Counted from the first letter of the stretch, positions 1 to 11,213 are shown. The stretch: 64,000 bases of DNA from Eustoma russellianum (GCA_036186865.1 AP025055.1:5134981-5198980); one strand, 5' to 3'. Made by a program: numbers and translations. The notes: a model not told the origin generated them from the letters alone.

Positions 1-472
1 TACACCAAAAAAGGGGCACTTGACTCGACTTTTAATCACTTTATCCCTTATGCTAAGTAGTTATCATCATGCATGTTATTGTGATTTGAATAGCACGTGA
101 AAGAACGTGGTCTTCCTAGGGATGAAGCTGGCACCTGCGAGGCAGATTGCGATGAGATGGAGACCATGAAGGAAGCTCTTGGACGAGCAAGCAAGTCCTT
201 GTTAAGGATTCCATTTTGCATTATTTTTGGTTCGATGCCTATGGTGAAATTCAGGGAGCCCATTCTATGGGAGTACGTGGTGTGAAAGGGCTTGATGAGC
301 TTGTCAAATCAGGCCCTCGTTTTGTCCTTGGATGGTAGGATATTGGCCTACCGTTAGACCACTAGGTTCCCCTATAGGTGCACACTGCACATGCTGGGCT
401 GGAATATGGGCTCAACCGAACAGAGGGTCCCTTGCCTGGGAAAAGAAGCTACAGGACCAAGTGGTGTGGGTC
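1..472. repeat. Duplicated flanking segment, first copy
   Basis: This stretch matches 50040-50091 joined to 55920-56350. Shared blocks include the text around CTAGGGATGAAGCTGGCACC (118-137 here, about 55960 there). It is the downstream flank of the duplicated peptide-gene unit that is seen in full at 36890-56350. Here it is uninterrupted at the point (about 75-80) where the other copy carries a copia element, so it shows the empty site. Short ORFs on both strands are not conserved between the copies, and I see no recognisable gene. Confidence 0.75.
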
Positions 473-681
473 TTGATAAAAAACCGAGAACAAACGTATT
501 TTTCTTCAACGATAAAGTTTCATCGTCTACTAACTCACTCATGTTATGATGCATCAGCTGAATATGCTTTGTTCTCGAGTGATACAACAAGTTCTTCGTA
601 AGACACAAAGCACTTTGGTTATTGGTGAAGAGCGGTATGATACTTTGATCTCTTGCCATACCATCTCTTTTCCATGGTCTC
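473..681 (-). pseudogene. Copia remnant: LTR tip and RNase H C-terminus
   Basis: Read on the minus strand, this fragment encodes the C-terminal end of copia pol (the region around HSRTKHIQL that follows RNase H), broken by stops. It begins with a few bases of LTR (around 473-496) and then jumps straight into pol, so most of the LTR is deleted. The same copia family is inserted at the same point in the second copy of the segment (56351), so the insertion predates the duplication. Pol sequence is replaced by gypsy sequence at about 682. Confidence 0.75.
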
Positions 682-1882
682 TTCACTCGATATTGGTAGA
701 AAATGCATGTGCTTTGTCAACTGATCCACGATCATCTAAATCACATTGTTGTCGCTTCTAGCTTTAGGGAACCTTGCAGTAAAATCCATTGTGATGTGCT
801 CTTATTCCCATTCTGGAATCTCCAATAGCTGTACATAACCTCCAAAACATTGATGTTCGACTTTTACTTGCTGACAAACTAGGCACCGGACAACATACTT
901 CGCAATCTCGTGCTTCATACAATACCACCAATAATTCTCCTTTAAGTCTTTATACATCTTGGTGGTACCCAGATGTATAGATTGTCGTGCGTTGTGTGCC
1001 TCCTTCAATAATTCATTCTTCAAAGATTCATCATTCGGCACACATAAGCGTCCTTGAAACTAAAGGCTTATATCATCCGACAACTGAAACCCCTCAAATT
1101 GCACATTTTGGAGTCTATCTCGAATGTCAAGCAGATTCCCATCATCTTTTTGAGTCATTTTCATTCGCTCTACTATAGTCGACGTAATAATCTACGTTAC
1201 CAAGATGCTTACCGTATAGTCTACAATATCCAAATCGAACTCCTCAATCTCTCGTTCCAGTGGAGTATGTCTCGAGTGGCTCGACTTGTGACTCAATGCA
1301 TCCGCCACTCTATTTGCGTTCCTCGGATGATAACTGATGGTGAAATCATAATCCTTTATCAGCTTCAACCATCTCCTCTGCCTTATATTCAACTCCTTCT
1401 GCGTGAATAAGTACGTGAGGCTCTTATGATCCGTGAAGACCTCGCACCTCGTCCTATACAAATAGTGCCGCCATATCTTCAACGCAAACACCATTACGGC
1501 AAGCTCCAAGTCATGGCTAGGATAATTCTATTCATAGGGCTTCAACTGTCTCAATGCGTAAGCATTAACTCTTTCTTCTTGCATCAACATGCATCCTACA
1601 ATCAAAGGTTTAGGCCAGAGTTTATATGTACACAATCATAAATTTTGAGAATTTACTACATATACCTAGCCCATTTTTAGGAGGCGCCGCTGTATATTGC
1701 AAACCCTTCAGTACAGGAGGGTTGTGCCAAGACTAGTGCAGTAGTCAACCTCCTTATCAATTTAGCAAAGCTTTTCTCGCACTCGAAGGTCCATTTAAAC
1801 TTAATCTTCTTCTGCGTCAGTTGACTCAACGAAACTGCGATCCTCGAAAATCCCTCCACGAACTTGTGATAATATCAGCAAG
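682..1882 (-). pseudogene. Ty3/gypsy pol remnant (RT end, RNase H, integrase)
   Basis: On the minus strand the domains run in Ty3/gypsy order. The RT thumb lies at 1859-1677. RNase H lies at 1509-1192, with the FTDHKSL block and the terminal DALSHK. The integrase HHCC zinc-binding segment lies at 1041-802 (HNARQSIH, CLVC), followed by the start of the integrase core down to about 690. A stop lies between RT and RNase H at about 1532, and the frame shifts several times. No LTRs, gag or protease are present. It is a dead internal fragment wedged between two remnants of one copia family. Confidence 0.85.
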
Positions 1883-1883
1883 C

Positions 1884-4492
1884 TAAAGAAAACTTCGCAA
1901 CGATGACTTTTGTAGGTCAGGGCCAACAAAAACGGGTGAGTTTTCTAAAAGGTAGTCGAGAACGCAAGGAAGGAAGGCTGGATCTTGTGCACATGAACAT
2001 GTGGGGGCCAGCCCCGGTTCAATCACAAGGAGGCTCTAGCTATCACACGAGATTCATCAACAAGTCCACTTGAAAGGTATAGGTTTATTTCCTTAAACAT
2101 TAATCCAAAGTATTTGCTATCTTTAAGAAAAGGAAGGGGGAAGTCGAGAACCAAACAAGTAGAAAGATAAAGTGTGTAATGTGGGGAAATGGTGGCGAGT
2201 ATAATGGTGCAAACATCAAGGCATGTTAAGACCAATGAATATGACTTGTGTGAACTATTCCTAATCTGCCCAACAAATTGAAACGGCTTAAATGATGAAC
2301 TGCACCTTAAATGAACGGGCTAGGCTGAGGCGGCTCCATGCAAAACTTCCTAAATTTTTTTGGCAAAAGCAGTAAATATGGCGGCTTATCTTATTAATCG
2401 AAGTCCCTCGATGGCTCTAAATCTTAAGCTACGTGAGAAGAGGTAGACGGCTAAGAAGATATCTTTGTCTCAAATACGAGTCTTTGGATGTACAACCTAT
2501 GTTCATGTAGGTTCCGAGAATAGGGACAAGCTGGATGCAAAGGTGAAGAAGTGCCTTTACGTTGGATATGGATCAAATTATTTTGGCTAGAGATTTTAGG
2601 ATGAAAAGGTCTAGAAGATAATTCGATCACAAGATACTACCTTCCATGAATATGATAAAGTATCCAATTCCAAGGGGGATGAAGTGAGGGAGAATGATTT
2701 AGACGAAACACTAGTTTTGGACGGTGAGGCCAAAACCAAGAGGGATGAGGCTGAGGATAATAATGAGTCCGAACCAGATGAAGAAATTTCATAAGAATCG
2801 GTGATGAGAATATCTATTCGCATTCGCAAGACAAACACACGGTACTTATATTCTCTAAATTACTTGCTCTTCACCGACTCAGAGAACCCGAAGATGATAA
2901 TAAGGTTATAGGTTCAAGTGGCTTGGTTAAGTGGGAGCAAGCAATGACGGAGGAGTTACAACCACTAGACAAAAATAATACTTGGACCGTGACTAGGCTG
3001 CCGAAAGGAAGAAGACCATTGAAAAATAAATGGGTCTTCCGAATAAAAGAGGTGGAAGGAAGTAAGTAGTATAAGGCGAGATTGATGGTCAAGGGTTTCA
3101 TACAAAAGAAAAGAGTTGATTACACCGAGATATTCTCACACATTATGATGCTTACGTCAATTCAGATAGTTCTCAACATAGTGGCGGCCGAGAATTGTCA
3201 CCTTGAACAACTTGAAGTAAAGACAGCCTTTATTCATGGTAAATTGGAAGAAGAAATTTATATGGAATAGCCCAAAGGTTTTGAAGCCAAAGGAAAAGAG
3301 GGTCTTGTATGTAGATCAAATAGAATTCTCTATGGCTTGAAGCAAGAGCCAATGCAATAGTACAAATGAAAGAGGGATATATAGATCAATAATGTTATTT
3401 CAAGTCTTTCGGCAGCTCAACAATACGTCGATGGCATGCTTGTTGTGGGAGTTAACATGAAGGAGATCGATGCATTAAAACAAGAGTTAGCGTAAGAGTT
3501 TGAGATGAAAGACTTGGGTCCAGTAAATCCAATCGTTGGCATGCATATCCTTCGAGATCGAATATGAGGTTTGTTGATCTTGCCGCAAGAAAAATACATC
3601 AATAAGGTCTTGGACCGAGTTTTCACGCAAGATGCTAAGTCAAAGATTACATCATTGGGGGACAACTTAAAATGTCAAAATCTCAGTCATTGACAATGAA
3701 GGTGGAGCAGAATTATATGGACAATGTATCATATTCATCGGAGCCTTATGTCCGTCATGTTTTGTGTGAAACCCGATATTGCTCATGCATTGAGAGTAGT
3801 GAGCCGTTACACAGCACATTTCCGTGCCGCACACTTGGAGGGAGTAAAGTGGTGTTGAGATATTTGAAGTGTACTTCAAATGTTTCATTATAATTCAAGG
3901 AAAATTGTGCGGCGCTTGAAGGTTTTGTTGACGCGGACCTTGGTGGTGACACAGATGGTTGGAAAAGTACTTCCGGCTATATTTTTACGTATGGTGATAT
4001 GACGGCAAGTTGGATGTCGAGATTAAAATAATGCATAGCAATTTCTACGACGGAGGCCGAATATGTTCCAATCTCAAAGACCGAGAAAGAGATAGTATGG
4101 TTACTTTATTTTCTGAAAGAAATCAGAAGGGATCAAACTAGCAGGCCGCTCTATACTAATAGCCAAAGTGCATCATGTCTTGCTGAAGAATCCAGCACAT
4201 CACTCGAGAACAAAGCATATTCAACTAAAATATCACTACATACGTGAGTTGGATGATGATGGGACTTTATCGTTGAAGAAAATTATGGGTGCAATAAATC
4301 TTGCGCATATGTTTACGAAAGTCATCACCACAGAAAATTTAAGGCTATGCACAGCCTCGGTTGGACTCGGATGGTGTTAGTCGCGTGTTGCTGTCGAGTG
4401 TTTCTGGCCATGCTTGTCTGGACTGGATAAAGTGCTACAAGGAGGATGATTGTTGAGTGGCAAGTGTTGGAAACTTGTCTTCAAGTGGGGAT
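1884..4492 (+). pseudogene. Copia pol remnant (integrase, RT, RNase H)
   Basis: Fragments in order are the integrase core (about 1950-2600, with MWGPAP at 2000), RT start (2930-3100, NNTWTV and KWVF), RT palm (3082-3420, VKGFIQKK and KTAFIHG), and RNase H to the C-terminus (3700-4370, ending in HSRTKHIQL and LAHMFTK). Many stops and frameshifts interrupt it. The 5' end, including gag, protease and LTR, is missing at the junction with the gypsy fragment. The wording matches the minus-strand element at 56351-59228, so both belong to one copia family. Confidence 0.85.
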
Positions 4493-4790
4493 TGTTAGGA
4501 TGAAGGCAAGTATTAGGAAGAAATTTTGCAAGAGGAATTAAGTATTTGATTTCACATATGATTCTTGCCCTTATCTCTTTGTATAAGTTTCATAGTTGTA
4601 CTCAATTTCTAATTTCTTTATAGTTGCATTGTAAAATTCTCCTATAATACAAGACATCTAGGCCGGCATGTTGTGTGGTCTTTTGGCCGGCTGACGAGGG
4701 GTTTTCCACATCAAATTATCGTGGTTTTTCTATCGTATTCTTTTGATTTATTGTTCGTATTTCCCTTGTGTGTTTTCTAGGTCCTTATCA
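4493..4790 (+). repeat. 3' LTR of the copia remnant
   Basis: It starts TGTTAGG directly after the purine-rich TCAAGTGGGGAT and ends CTTATCA. It is homologous to the LTRs at 56351-56572 and 58949-59228, sharing for example GGCTGACGAGG near the middle. The matching 5' LTR is absent. The 298-bp length is close to the 280 bp of the longer homologue. Confidence 0.75.
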
Positions 4791-5300
4791 GATACCTACT
4801 TCCTTTCCATAAAAAAAAGGTAAAGGTAAGTTCTCTTTTGTCATATTACACAATGATTATCTAGAATTTACGCTGCGCACGATATATTTACTATTATTTA
4901 ATTTAACAGACATCATAGCTGACCTGGACTAAGTACAAGGCTGCTGAGTCAGAAATTGCCTTGTTCGTGTGTTACTTTGATAGGATGAATGCTGCGACAC
5001 TGGACTTTTTTTTAGCTAATTTGAAATCTATAGACTCGGAAAAAATGGACATCTACCAAAGTATTGAGAGATTCATGTTATGATCTGGACTAAGTACAAG
5101 GCTGCTGAGTCAGAAATTGCCTTGTTCGTGTGTTACTTTGATAGGATGAATGCTGCGACACTGGACTTTTTTTTAGCTAATTTGAAATCTATAGACTCGG
5201 AAAAAATGGACATCTACCAAAGTATTGAGAGATTCATGTGCTGTTCTTTTTTTTACTTTTTCCTTTTTTTCTTAGATGCGCAACAAGAATAATTCAAATT
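4791..5300 (+). repeat. Exon-like sequence in 161-bp tandem duplication
   Basis: Bases 4924-5079 are repeated at 5085-5240 without visible mismatch, with a period of 161 bp. Each unit is open for about 50 codons and translates to a composition that looks genuinely protein-like (WTKYKAAESEIALF at the start, YQSIERFM at the end). It is preceded by a plausible intron: donor GTAAGT near 4831 and acceptor TTTAACAG near 4910. A pyrimidine tract ending TTAG follows at about 5276. I do not recognise the protein. A broken exon of a host gene is my best reading. Because the period is not a multiple of three, the two units are out of frame with each other. Confidence 0.5.
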
Positions 5301-5479
5301 TTACATCCAATTGTTTGAAGAAAAAAAATGCTATATATGGTGTCCACGTATTTTGATTTCGCGACATACGTCCACATGTTATCCTTCATCCACATGTTTT
5401 ATAATGTAGTATCGATATATATGTATATATATACGTGTGTATATATTCAATAATATATATATATATATATATATATTTA
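5301..5479. repeat. AT-rich spacer ending in a TA microsatellite
   Basis: Variable TATATA and CGTGTGTATAT sequence culminates in an uninterrupted (TA)n run at about 5452-5475, followed by TTTA. A similar (TA)nTTTA occurs after the A-rich tail of the first ORF1-only element (about 7467-7492). I therefore read the run as the target site duplicated when that element inserted. No gene is seen. Confidence 0.55.
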
Positions 5480-5779
5480 ATGCGGGAGCGATGAGAGCGA
5501 CTGTGCGATAGAGGCGGCGGCTGGCGATTTCGCTGCATTGATGAATCCGACTACTGCAATTTCCAGCATTGTTTCTCATTTTTCTTTCGCAAATCAAGGC
5601 TACATCATTCGATTCTACGGGTAATTGTTTCGATTCATTTCCGCTGGTAATTGTTTCGACTTCATTTTGGTTTCTGTTTCATTTCGATTCTACGGCCCCA
5701 TTTGCAAAAGCTTCAACCTTTTGAATTGTAATGCTGCATCCTCCTTTACTACTAGTCTTGATTTCATATTTGATCTGAG

Positions 5780-7327
5780 ATGGAACCGCCGCCACTCTCC
5801 AAAACATTTGCGGCTATGGTATCGTCTGCAGTAGCAGGCAGATTCCCATCGCGGGAGATGGGGCGTTATAAAGGATACCCCGCTGTTTCATTTACGCAAG
5901 ATGAAATTGCCATTGTTGCAAATCGTTTTAAGTACGCCTTGGTTGGAGCATTTTGGCGTGGCCGGCCATCTATGGCAAGCTTGCGCTCCTCGATTGACAG
6001 AATTGGGTTCAAAGGTTCAGTTAACATTGGTCTTCTTGATGAGGGACATGTGCTGCTAAACTTTGTTAACGAAGATGATTATACGCGATTCTTTTATCGT
6101 CGTCACTGGCGTTTTCAGGGATACGACATGAAGGTTACGAAATGGACACCATCTTTTGATCCATGTCTGGATACCCCAATTTTCCCGGTGTGGGTAGCAC
6201 TTGAGGGTCTTCCAATTCATCTCCACGATTATCGTACCTTATATGAGATTGCAAAGTTGATTGGTACACCTTTAAAGATGGATTCGGCTACCTTAAGCTT
6301 TCATCGTCCCTCTGTGGCAAGGTTTTGTGTTGAAGTGGATGTCACCAGGGATTTACCGTCCAAGATATTTGTAGACTGTGGAGAACACTCTTTCTTTCAA
6401 GTAGTTGTGTATGAAGATCTCCCCAGGTACTGTAGCAAATGTCGTCGGTTTGTTCACTTACTGGGTTCATGTGGCGATGCGAAGGGTCATGCACCAGCAC
6501 CTCCAACAAAGAATGCAGGAAAGAATGAGTTGTGGATTCCTAAAGGAAATATTCAGAAAGAGGAAACAGAACAACCTGTTGGAGATTCTAATCCTATTCA
6601 GCATCTGACACAGACTGTTGGAGTAGAGGACGTTGATGATACGGAAGAATTCACTAATGCTAAGGAATCGCAGCATCCTAAGACTACTACAGATCCATCT
6701 ATATCGCAGATTTTCTCTCGGTTGACTGCAGATTTATGTCCTGTACTATCAGTGCCGCCAACATTAGAAGTTCAAGAGCGATAGGATCAGCAGCAGATAG
6801 ATACTTCCTCCTCTGCTACACTATCTATCCAGGCTGATGAATCTAACGTAGAAGAGAGAGCAGTCCACATACCTCCTCCCCCCTTAGAGATTTCAGACAC
6901 GACTGTACAACATGCTCAAGAGATGAACCCACCGTCTGCAGTGGCTCCGGAAGTCCAGATTCAATCCATTAAAATTGAAATGCCAGTTCCACTAGCGATA
7001 ATGCCAGCCAGTGGCCAGTCTGATCATGATCCCTTAATTGAACAATTCTATCAAGACCACTTTCGGGAAGAGGAAGAGGAAGTTGATCTGGCACTAGGTT
7101 CGGACAATGAAGCTTCTCGCTTATATACTCGACGTAAAGGGAATGACTATGATGATATCCGCGAGAGTTTGCTCATTACAGGAGATGATATGGGGTGTCG
7201 CATGATAACTGGTGGCGGGATTGGCAGACTAACTCGGAAGAAGCGCAGAGCTCGGAAGGATCTTCCCCCACCCCCACCGTCCTCAATGGTTACCAGACGA
7301 GGAAGTCATCATTCTTTTGAAATATAG
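5780..7327 (+). pseudogene. DUF4283 / zinc-knuckle ORF1 protein, copy 1
   Basis: The start codon is at 5780, and copy 3 has the same start and N-terminus (MEPPPLSK). A DUF4283 domain covers residues about 45-185, followed by a CX2CX4HX4C knuckle at 218-231. After it come a low-complexity linker, a conserved acidic block (FREEEEEVDLALGSDNEAS), a basic RKKRR cluster, a proline run and the C-terminus SFEI. One amber codon (TAG at 6782) interrupts the otherwise continuous frame; copy 2 has a CAG at the equivalent place. ORF1 proteins of plant L1 LINEs of this type bind RNA as part of the retrotransposition particle. The loss of function may be recent, since this is the only stop. Confidence 0.8.
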
Positions 7328-7440
7328 ATAACAAAGTAGTCCCACGACGGATCATTTGATTACGTTTTCTTTTATTTTACTTTGTAGTAATGGCTACCCT
7401 CGGCCATTTAACGTGGGATATTTGATTCATAAATAAAGCT

Positions 7441-7457
7441 CGGAAGGCATCCTTCCG
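7441..7457 (+). other. 3'-terminal hairpin, copy 1
   Basis: CGGAAGG and CCTTCCG form a perfect 7-bp stem with loop CAT, lying just after AATAAA and just before the A-rich tail. The same stem, with a different loop, ends copies 2 and 3. It is a candidate recognition structure for reverse transcription of the element RNA. Confidence 0.75.
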
Positions 7458-7563
7458 TTTATAAAAAATATATATATATATATATTTATTTAGATATGGC
7501 ATACGCAACGGCACAGGCTGATTTTTAAATATGTTTTTGTGTGTGTGTCTATATATATATATA

Positions 7564-9018
7564 ATGATATCTTTCCTTGATTCGGAAATTGATGCGCTTG
7601 CTGCTCCTTTTCGGTATTCTCTAGTTGGTACTTTTTGGTTTGGTCGTCCCCCATTAAAGGTCATACGCGCAGTCTTTGAGAAGATTGGGTTTCATCACGA
7701 CCTTCAGATTACTCTTATTGATCAAACACATATTTTGATGAATTTTAACAATGAGGCGGATTATTTGCGATGTTTTTATCGTCGATCTTGGCAAATTTCT
7801 GGTTGCCACATGAGGGTTACGAAGTGGACTGTTGATTTTGATCCATCCTCCGATGTCCCCATCGTGCCGGTTTGGGTTGCCCTCCCTGCACTGCCGATAC
7901 ACCTTCATCAGCAGGAAGCATTATTTGAAATCGTTCGTTCCATTGGTTTACCAATCAAGCTAGACGTGGCTACCTCCAAGGGCCTGCGTCCGTCGGTAGC
8001 TCGGGTGTGTGTAGAGATTGATGTATCTCAAGATTTGCCTCAAAAAATATATCTACAAGCCAAAGGTCGTTTAATCTTGCAGCCCATTGTTTATGAAGAT
8101 TTACCTTTATTCTGCACTGACTGCCGCAGACTGGGACATGCACTCGCTGATTGCTCATCCACAGGAGAATCGCGTATTCCACCACCACCACCTCCGCCTC
8201 CCCCCGTTCGTCAGCCCAAAACGCGGTGGACCCCTGTTAAACGTCCATCAGCCGCAAATCCTCCAGCACATGAGGGAATCGTTGATGTTGAAGACCCTAA
8301 GGACCTCCCCATAAATACCGAAGGACTTATGGCTCAAAGTGTACAGCCACCTTTATCGACGGTTGATCCATCGCGCATTCCAGACGCTTTGGATGAAGCA
8401 TCTGATACCACGCAACACCCTGCGCCTACTGCTGATCCATCTATATCGCAGATTTTCTCTAGGCTGACTGCAGATTTATGTCCGGTACTGGTAGTGCCGC
8501 CTACATTGGAGTTTCAAAAGCAACAGGATCAGCACCACATAGATACATCTACACTATCTCCGCCCTTGGAGATTTCAGACACGACCATACAGCATGCTCA
8601 CGAGATGAACCCACCGTCTGAAGTGGCTCCGGAAGTCCAAATTCAATCCATTCAAGTTGAATTGCCAGTTCCACTAGCGATAATGCCAGCCATTGGCCAG
8701 CCTGCTTATGATCCCTTAATTGAACAATTCTATCAAGATCACTTTCGGGAAGAGGAAGAGGAAGTTGATTTGGCACTAGGTTCGGACAATGAAGCTTCTC
8801 TCTCATATACTCGCCGTAAAGGGACTGAATATGATGATCTACGCGAGAGTTTGATCATTGCGGGCGATGATATGGATTGTTGTAGGACATCGACTGGTGG
8901 CGGGACTCTCCTTGGTGGACTATCTCGGAAAAAACGCAGGTCTCGGAAGGATCTTCCACCACCTCCACCGTCCTCAATGGTTACTAGACGGCGCAGTCAT
9001 CGTTCTTTTGAAATATAG
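7564..9018 (+). CDS. DUF4283 / zinc-knuckle ORF1 protein, copy 2, open frame
   Basis: The frame is open for 484 codons from the ATG at 7564, and the frame also runs upstream into the TA tract. Compared with copies 1 and 3 it lacks about the first 40 residues, including the MEPPPLSK start. It keeps most of DUF4283 (GTFWFGRPP to VARVCVEIDV), a CX2CX4HX4C knuckle (CTDCRRLGHALADC), a nine-proline run, the acidic FREEEEEVDLALGSDNEAS block, RKKRR and the SFEI terminus. No stop or frameshift is visible, unlike copies 1 and 3. It could make a protein if transcribed, but its promoter region was lost in the truncation, so I regard it as a transposon ORF of uncertain expression. Confidence 0.75.
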   Translation: MISFLDSEIDALAAPFRYSLVGTFWFGRPPLKVIRAVFEKIGFHHDLQITLIDQTHILMNFNNEADYLRCFYRRSWQISGCHMRVTKWTVDFDPSSDVPIVPVWVALPALPIHLHQQEALFEIVRSIGLPIKLDVATSKGLRPSVARVCVEIDVSQDLPQKIYLQAKGRLILQPIVYEDLPLFCTDCRRLGHALADCSSTGESRIPPPPPPPPPVRQPKTRWTPVKRPSAANPPAHEGIVDVEDPKDLPINTEGLMAQSVQPPLSTVDPSRIPDALDEASDTTQHPAPTADPSISQIFSRLTADLCPVLVVPPTLEFQKQQDQHHIDTSTLSPPLEISDTTIQHAHEMNPPSEVAPEVQIQSIQVELPVPLAIMPAIGQPAYDPLIEQFYQDHFREEEEEVDLALGSDNEASLSYTRRKGTEYDDLRESLIIAGDDMDCCRTSTGGGTLLGGLSRKKRRSRKDLPPPPPSSMVTRRRSHRSFEI

Positions 9019-9112
9019 ATAGCTGATCATTTGCTTTCTTTTTCTTTTATTTTAGCTTGTAGTAACGGCTACCCTCGGCCATTAACGCGGGATATGATAC
9101 ATAAATAAAAGC

Positions 9113-9129
9113 CGGAAGGTATCCTTCCG
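9113..9129 (+). other. 3'-terminal hairpin, copy 2
   Basis: CGGAAGG and CCTTCCG pair perfectly around loop TAT, 4 bases downstream of AATAAA. The stem is identical to those of copies 1 and 3 while all three loops differ. Confidence 0.75.
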
Positions 9130-9466
9130 TTTAAATAAAATATATATATATATATATATATGAATATTACAAGAATACAAACATGGCAGTGGCGGCGCTC
9201 AAAGGCGATCGTCGGCACTGATGCCGGCGATCACTTCTGCTTCAATTCGATTTTTCACATATTTCTTTTTATTTGCGACCCGGAATATCGCGTGATTCAT
9301 AACGCTGTTCGGTTTCTGCAATTCCACTGGTAATTGTTTCTTCATTTTTGGTTCTTTGCGACAAGTTCTACGGGTTTCGGCCCTATATTTTGCAAAAGTT
9401 TCAACCTTTTCAATTGTAATGATGCATTATCATTTACTGCTGGTCTTGAATTCTATTTCATCTGAG

Positions 9467-11100
9467 ATGGAACCGCCGCCACTCTCCAAATCATTTGCGG
9501 CTATGGTATCGTCTGCTGTTGCAGGCAGATTCCCATCGCGTGAGATGGGACGCTATAAAGGATACCCTGCTGTTTCATTTACGCAAGATGAAATTGTCAT
9601 TGTTGCAAATCGCTTCAAGTATGCCCTGGTTGGAGCCTTTTGGCGTGGCAGGCCATCTATGGCAGGCTTGCGCGCCTCGATTGACAGAATTGGGTTCAAA
9701 GGTTCAGTTAATATTGGTCTCCTTGATAAGGGACATATACTGCTAAACTTTGTTAACGAAGATGATTATACGTGATTCTTTTATCGTCGTTATTGGCGTT
9801 TCCATGGATATGATATGAAGGTCACAAAATGGACCCCTTCTTTTGATCCATGTCTGGATACCCCAATTGTCCCGGTGTGGGTGGCACTTGAGGGTCTTCC
9901 AATTCATCTCCACGATTATCGTACGTTATATGAGATTGCAAAGTTGATTGGTACCCCGTTAAAGATGCACTCGGCTACCTTAGGTTTTCGTCGTCCCTCT
10001 GTGGCGCGGTTTTGTGTTGAAGTGGATGTCACCATGGATTTACCATCTAAGATATTTATAGATTGTAGAGAGCATTCTTTCTTTCAAGTAGTTGTGTATG
10101 AAGATCTCCCTAGGTACTGCATCAAATGCCGTCTTTTTGGCCATTTAGTGGGTTCCTGTGGAGAAGGGAAGGCCCCAACGCATCCAACGAAGAATGCAGG
10201 GAAGAGTGAGGTTTGGATTCCTAAAGGAAATATTCAGAAAGAGGCTGGAGAACAACCTATTGGAGATTCTAATCCTAATCATCATTTGGTCCAGACTCCA
10301 GAATTACATGCACATTCTGAGGAGACTCTACAGCAGGAATTGGTTGATGTTGGGGCAGGGGATGGTGATGGCAGGGAAGCACTACAGAAGGCAACAGCTC
10401 AACCCATTCTTGCCAAGGAATCACAAAATCTTGCGACTACTGCGGAAACATCTACATTGCAACTTTTTTCTCGGTTGACTACAGATTTAAGTCCCGTACT
10501 ATTAGTGCCGCCAACATTGGATGTTCAGGAGCAGCAGGATGAGCAGCAGATGGATACATCCTGCTCTGCTACACTATCTAACCAAACCAAGGAATCTAAT
10601 ATAGGAGAGGGAGCAGTATGCATATCTCCTCCACCCTTGGAGATTTCGGACGCAAATGTACAGCATGTTCAAGAGGTGAACTCAACCTCTGAAGTGGCTC
10701 CGGATGTTCAAATTCAATCCATTCAAATTGCATTGCCAGCGCCACTGGCGATACTGCCAGTAAGTGACCCTCCTTTCTTCCCCGATTATGATCCTCTAAT
10801 TGAACAATTTTACCAAGACCACTTTCGGGAGGAGGAAGATGATGCTGATCTTGCAGTAGGTTCGGACAATGAAGCATCTCGCTCATCTAATCGGCGCAAA
10901 GGGATTGACTATATACGTGAGAGTTTGCTCATTGCGACAGATGATATGGATTGTCCAATGACATCGACTGGTGGCGGGACTCTTATTAGCGGACTATCTC
11001 GAAAAAGCGCAGAGCTCGGAAGAACCTTCCACCACCTCCACCGTCATCAATGGTTACTAGACGAGGAAGTCATCGTTCTTTTGAACTATAGTGTGATTAG
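9467..11100 (+). pseudogene. DUF4283 / zinc-knuckle ORF1 protein, copy 3
   Basis: The ATG at 9467 matches the start of copy 1. Two lesions are visible. A TGA at 9773 stands where copy 1 has CGA, inside DUF4283. A 1-base loss near 10999-11003 shifts the frame just before the basic RKKRR region, so the proline-rich C-terminus is replaced by an unrelated tail. Otherwise DUF4283, the knuckle (CIKCRLFGHLVGSC) and the acidic block are intact. The linker between knuckle and acidic block differs in length from copies 1 and 2, suggesting that this part is under little constraint. Confidence 0.8.
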
Positions 11101-11213
11101 CATGCCTCATATACCATGAAGAATCATTTGATTTCGTTTTATCTTTTTCTAGTTTGTAGTAAACGGCTGCCCTCGGCCATTTAACGCGGGATATTTATTG
11201 AATAAATAAAGAC

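Larger units (their letters stand above)
5480..7466 (+). mobile_element. ORF1-only non-LTR element, copy 1
   Basis: A leader of about 300 bp (5480-5779), homologous to that of copy 3, precedes a single DUF4283/zinc-knuckle ORF. A short 3' region with AATAAA at 7432 and a perfect hairpin at 7441-7457 follows, then TTTATAAAAAA. No endonuclease or reverse transcriptase follows the ORF, so I infer a non-autonomous element that borrows an L1-type LINE's enzymes (compare half-LINEs). The flanks are TA tracts. The alternative, a tandemly duplicated gene family, fits less well with the A tails and the 5' truncation of copy 2. Confidence 0.7.
7564..9140 (+). mobile_element. ORF1-only non-LTR element, copy 2 (5'-truncated)
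   Basis: Element sequence starts abruptly inside the ORF directly after a TA tract (7549-7563), with no leader. This is the pattern left by incomplete target-primed reverse transcription. The 3' end has AATAAA at 9104, the hairpin at 9113-9129 and an A-rich TTTAAATAAAA tail running into another TA tract. The likely target duplication is the TA run plus ATGA, although microsatellite slippage makes its exact length uncertain. Confidence 0.7.

Noticed and set aside
5080..5292. 70-codon ORF as an independent gene
   Set aside because: It is one unit of the tandem exon-like duplication. It has no promoter or convincing start, and its C-terminus runs into a T-rich tract.
7458..7492. (TA)n as the element's own tail
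   Set aside because: The same TA tract plus flanking bases precedes copy 3 as a target duplication. The true tail is the short A-rich stretch before it.
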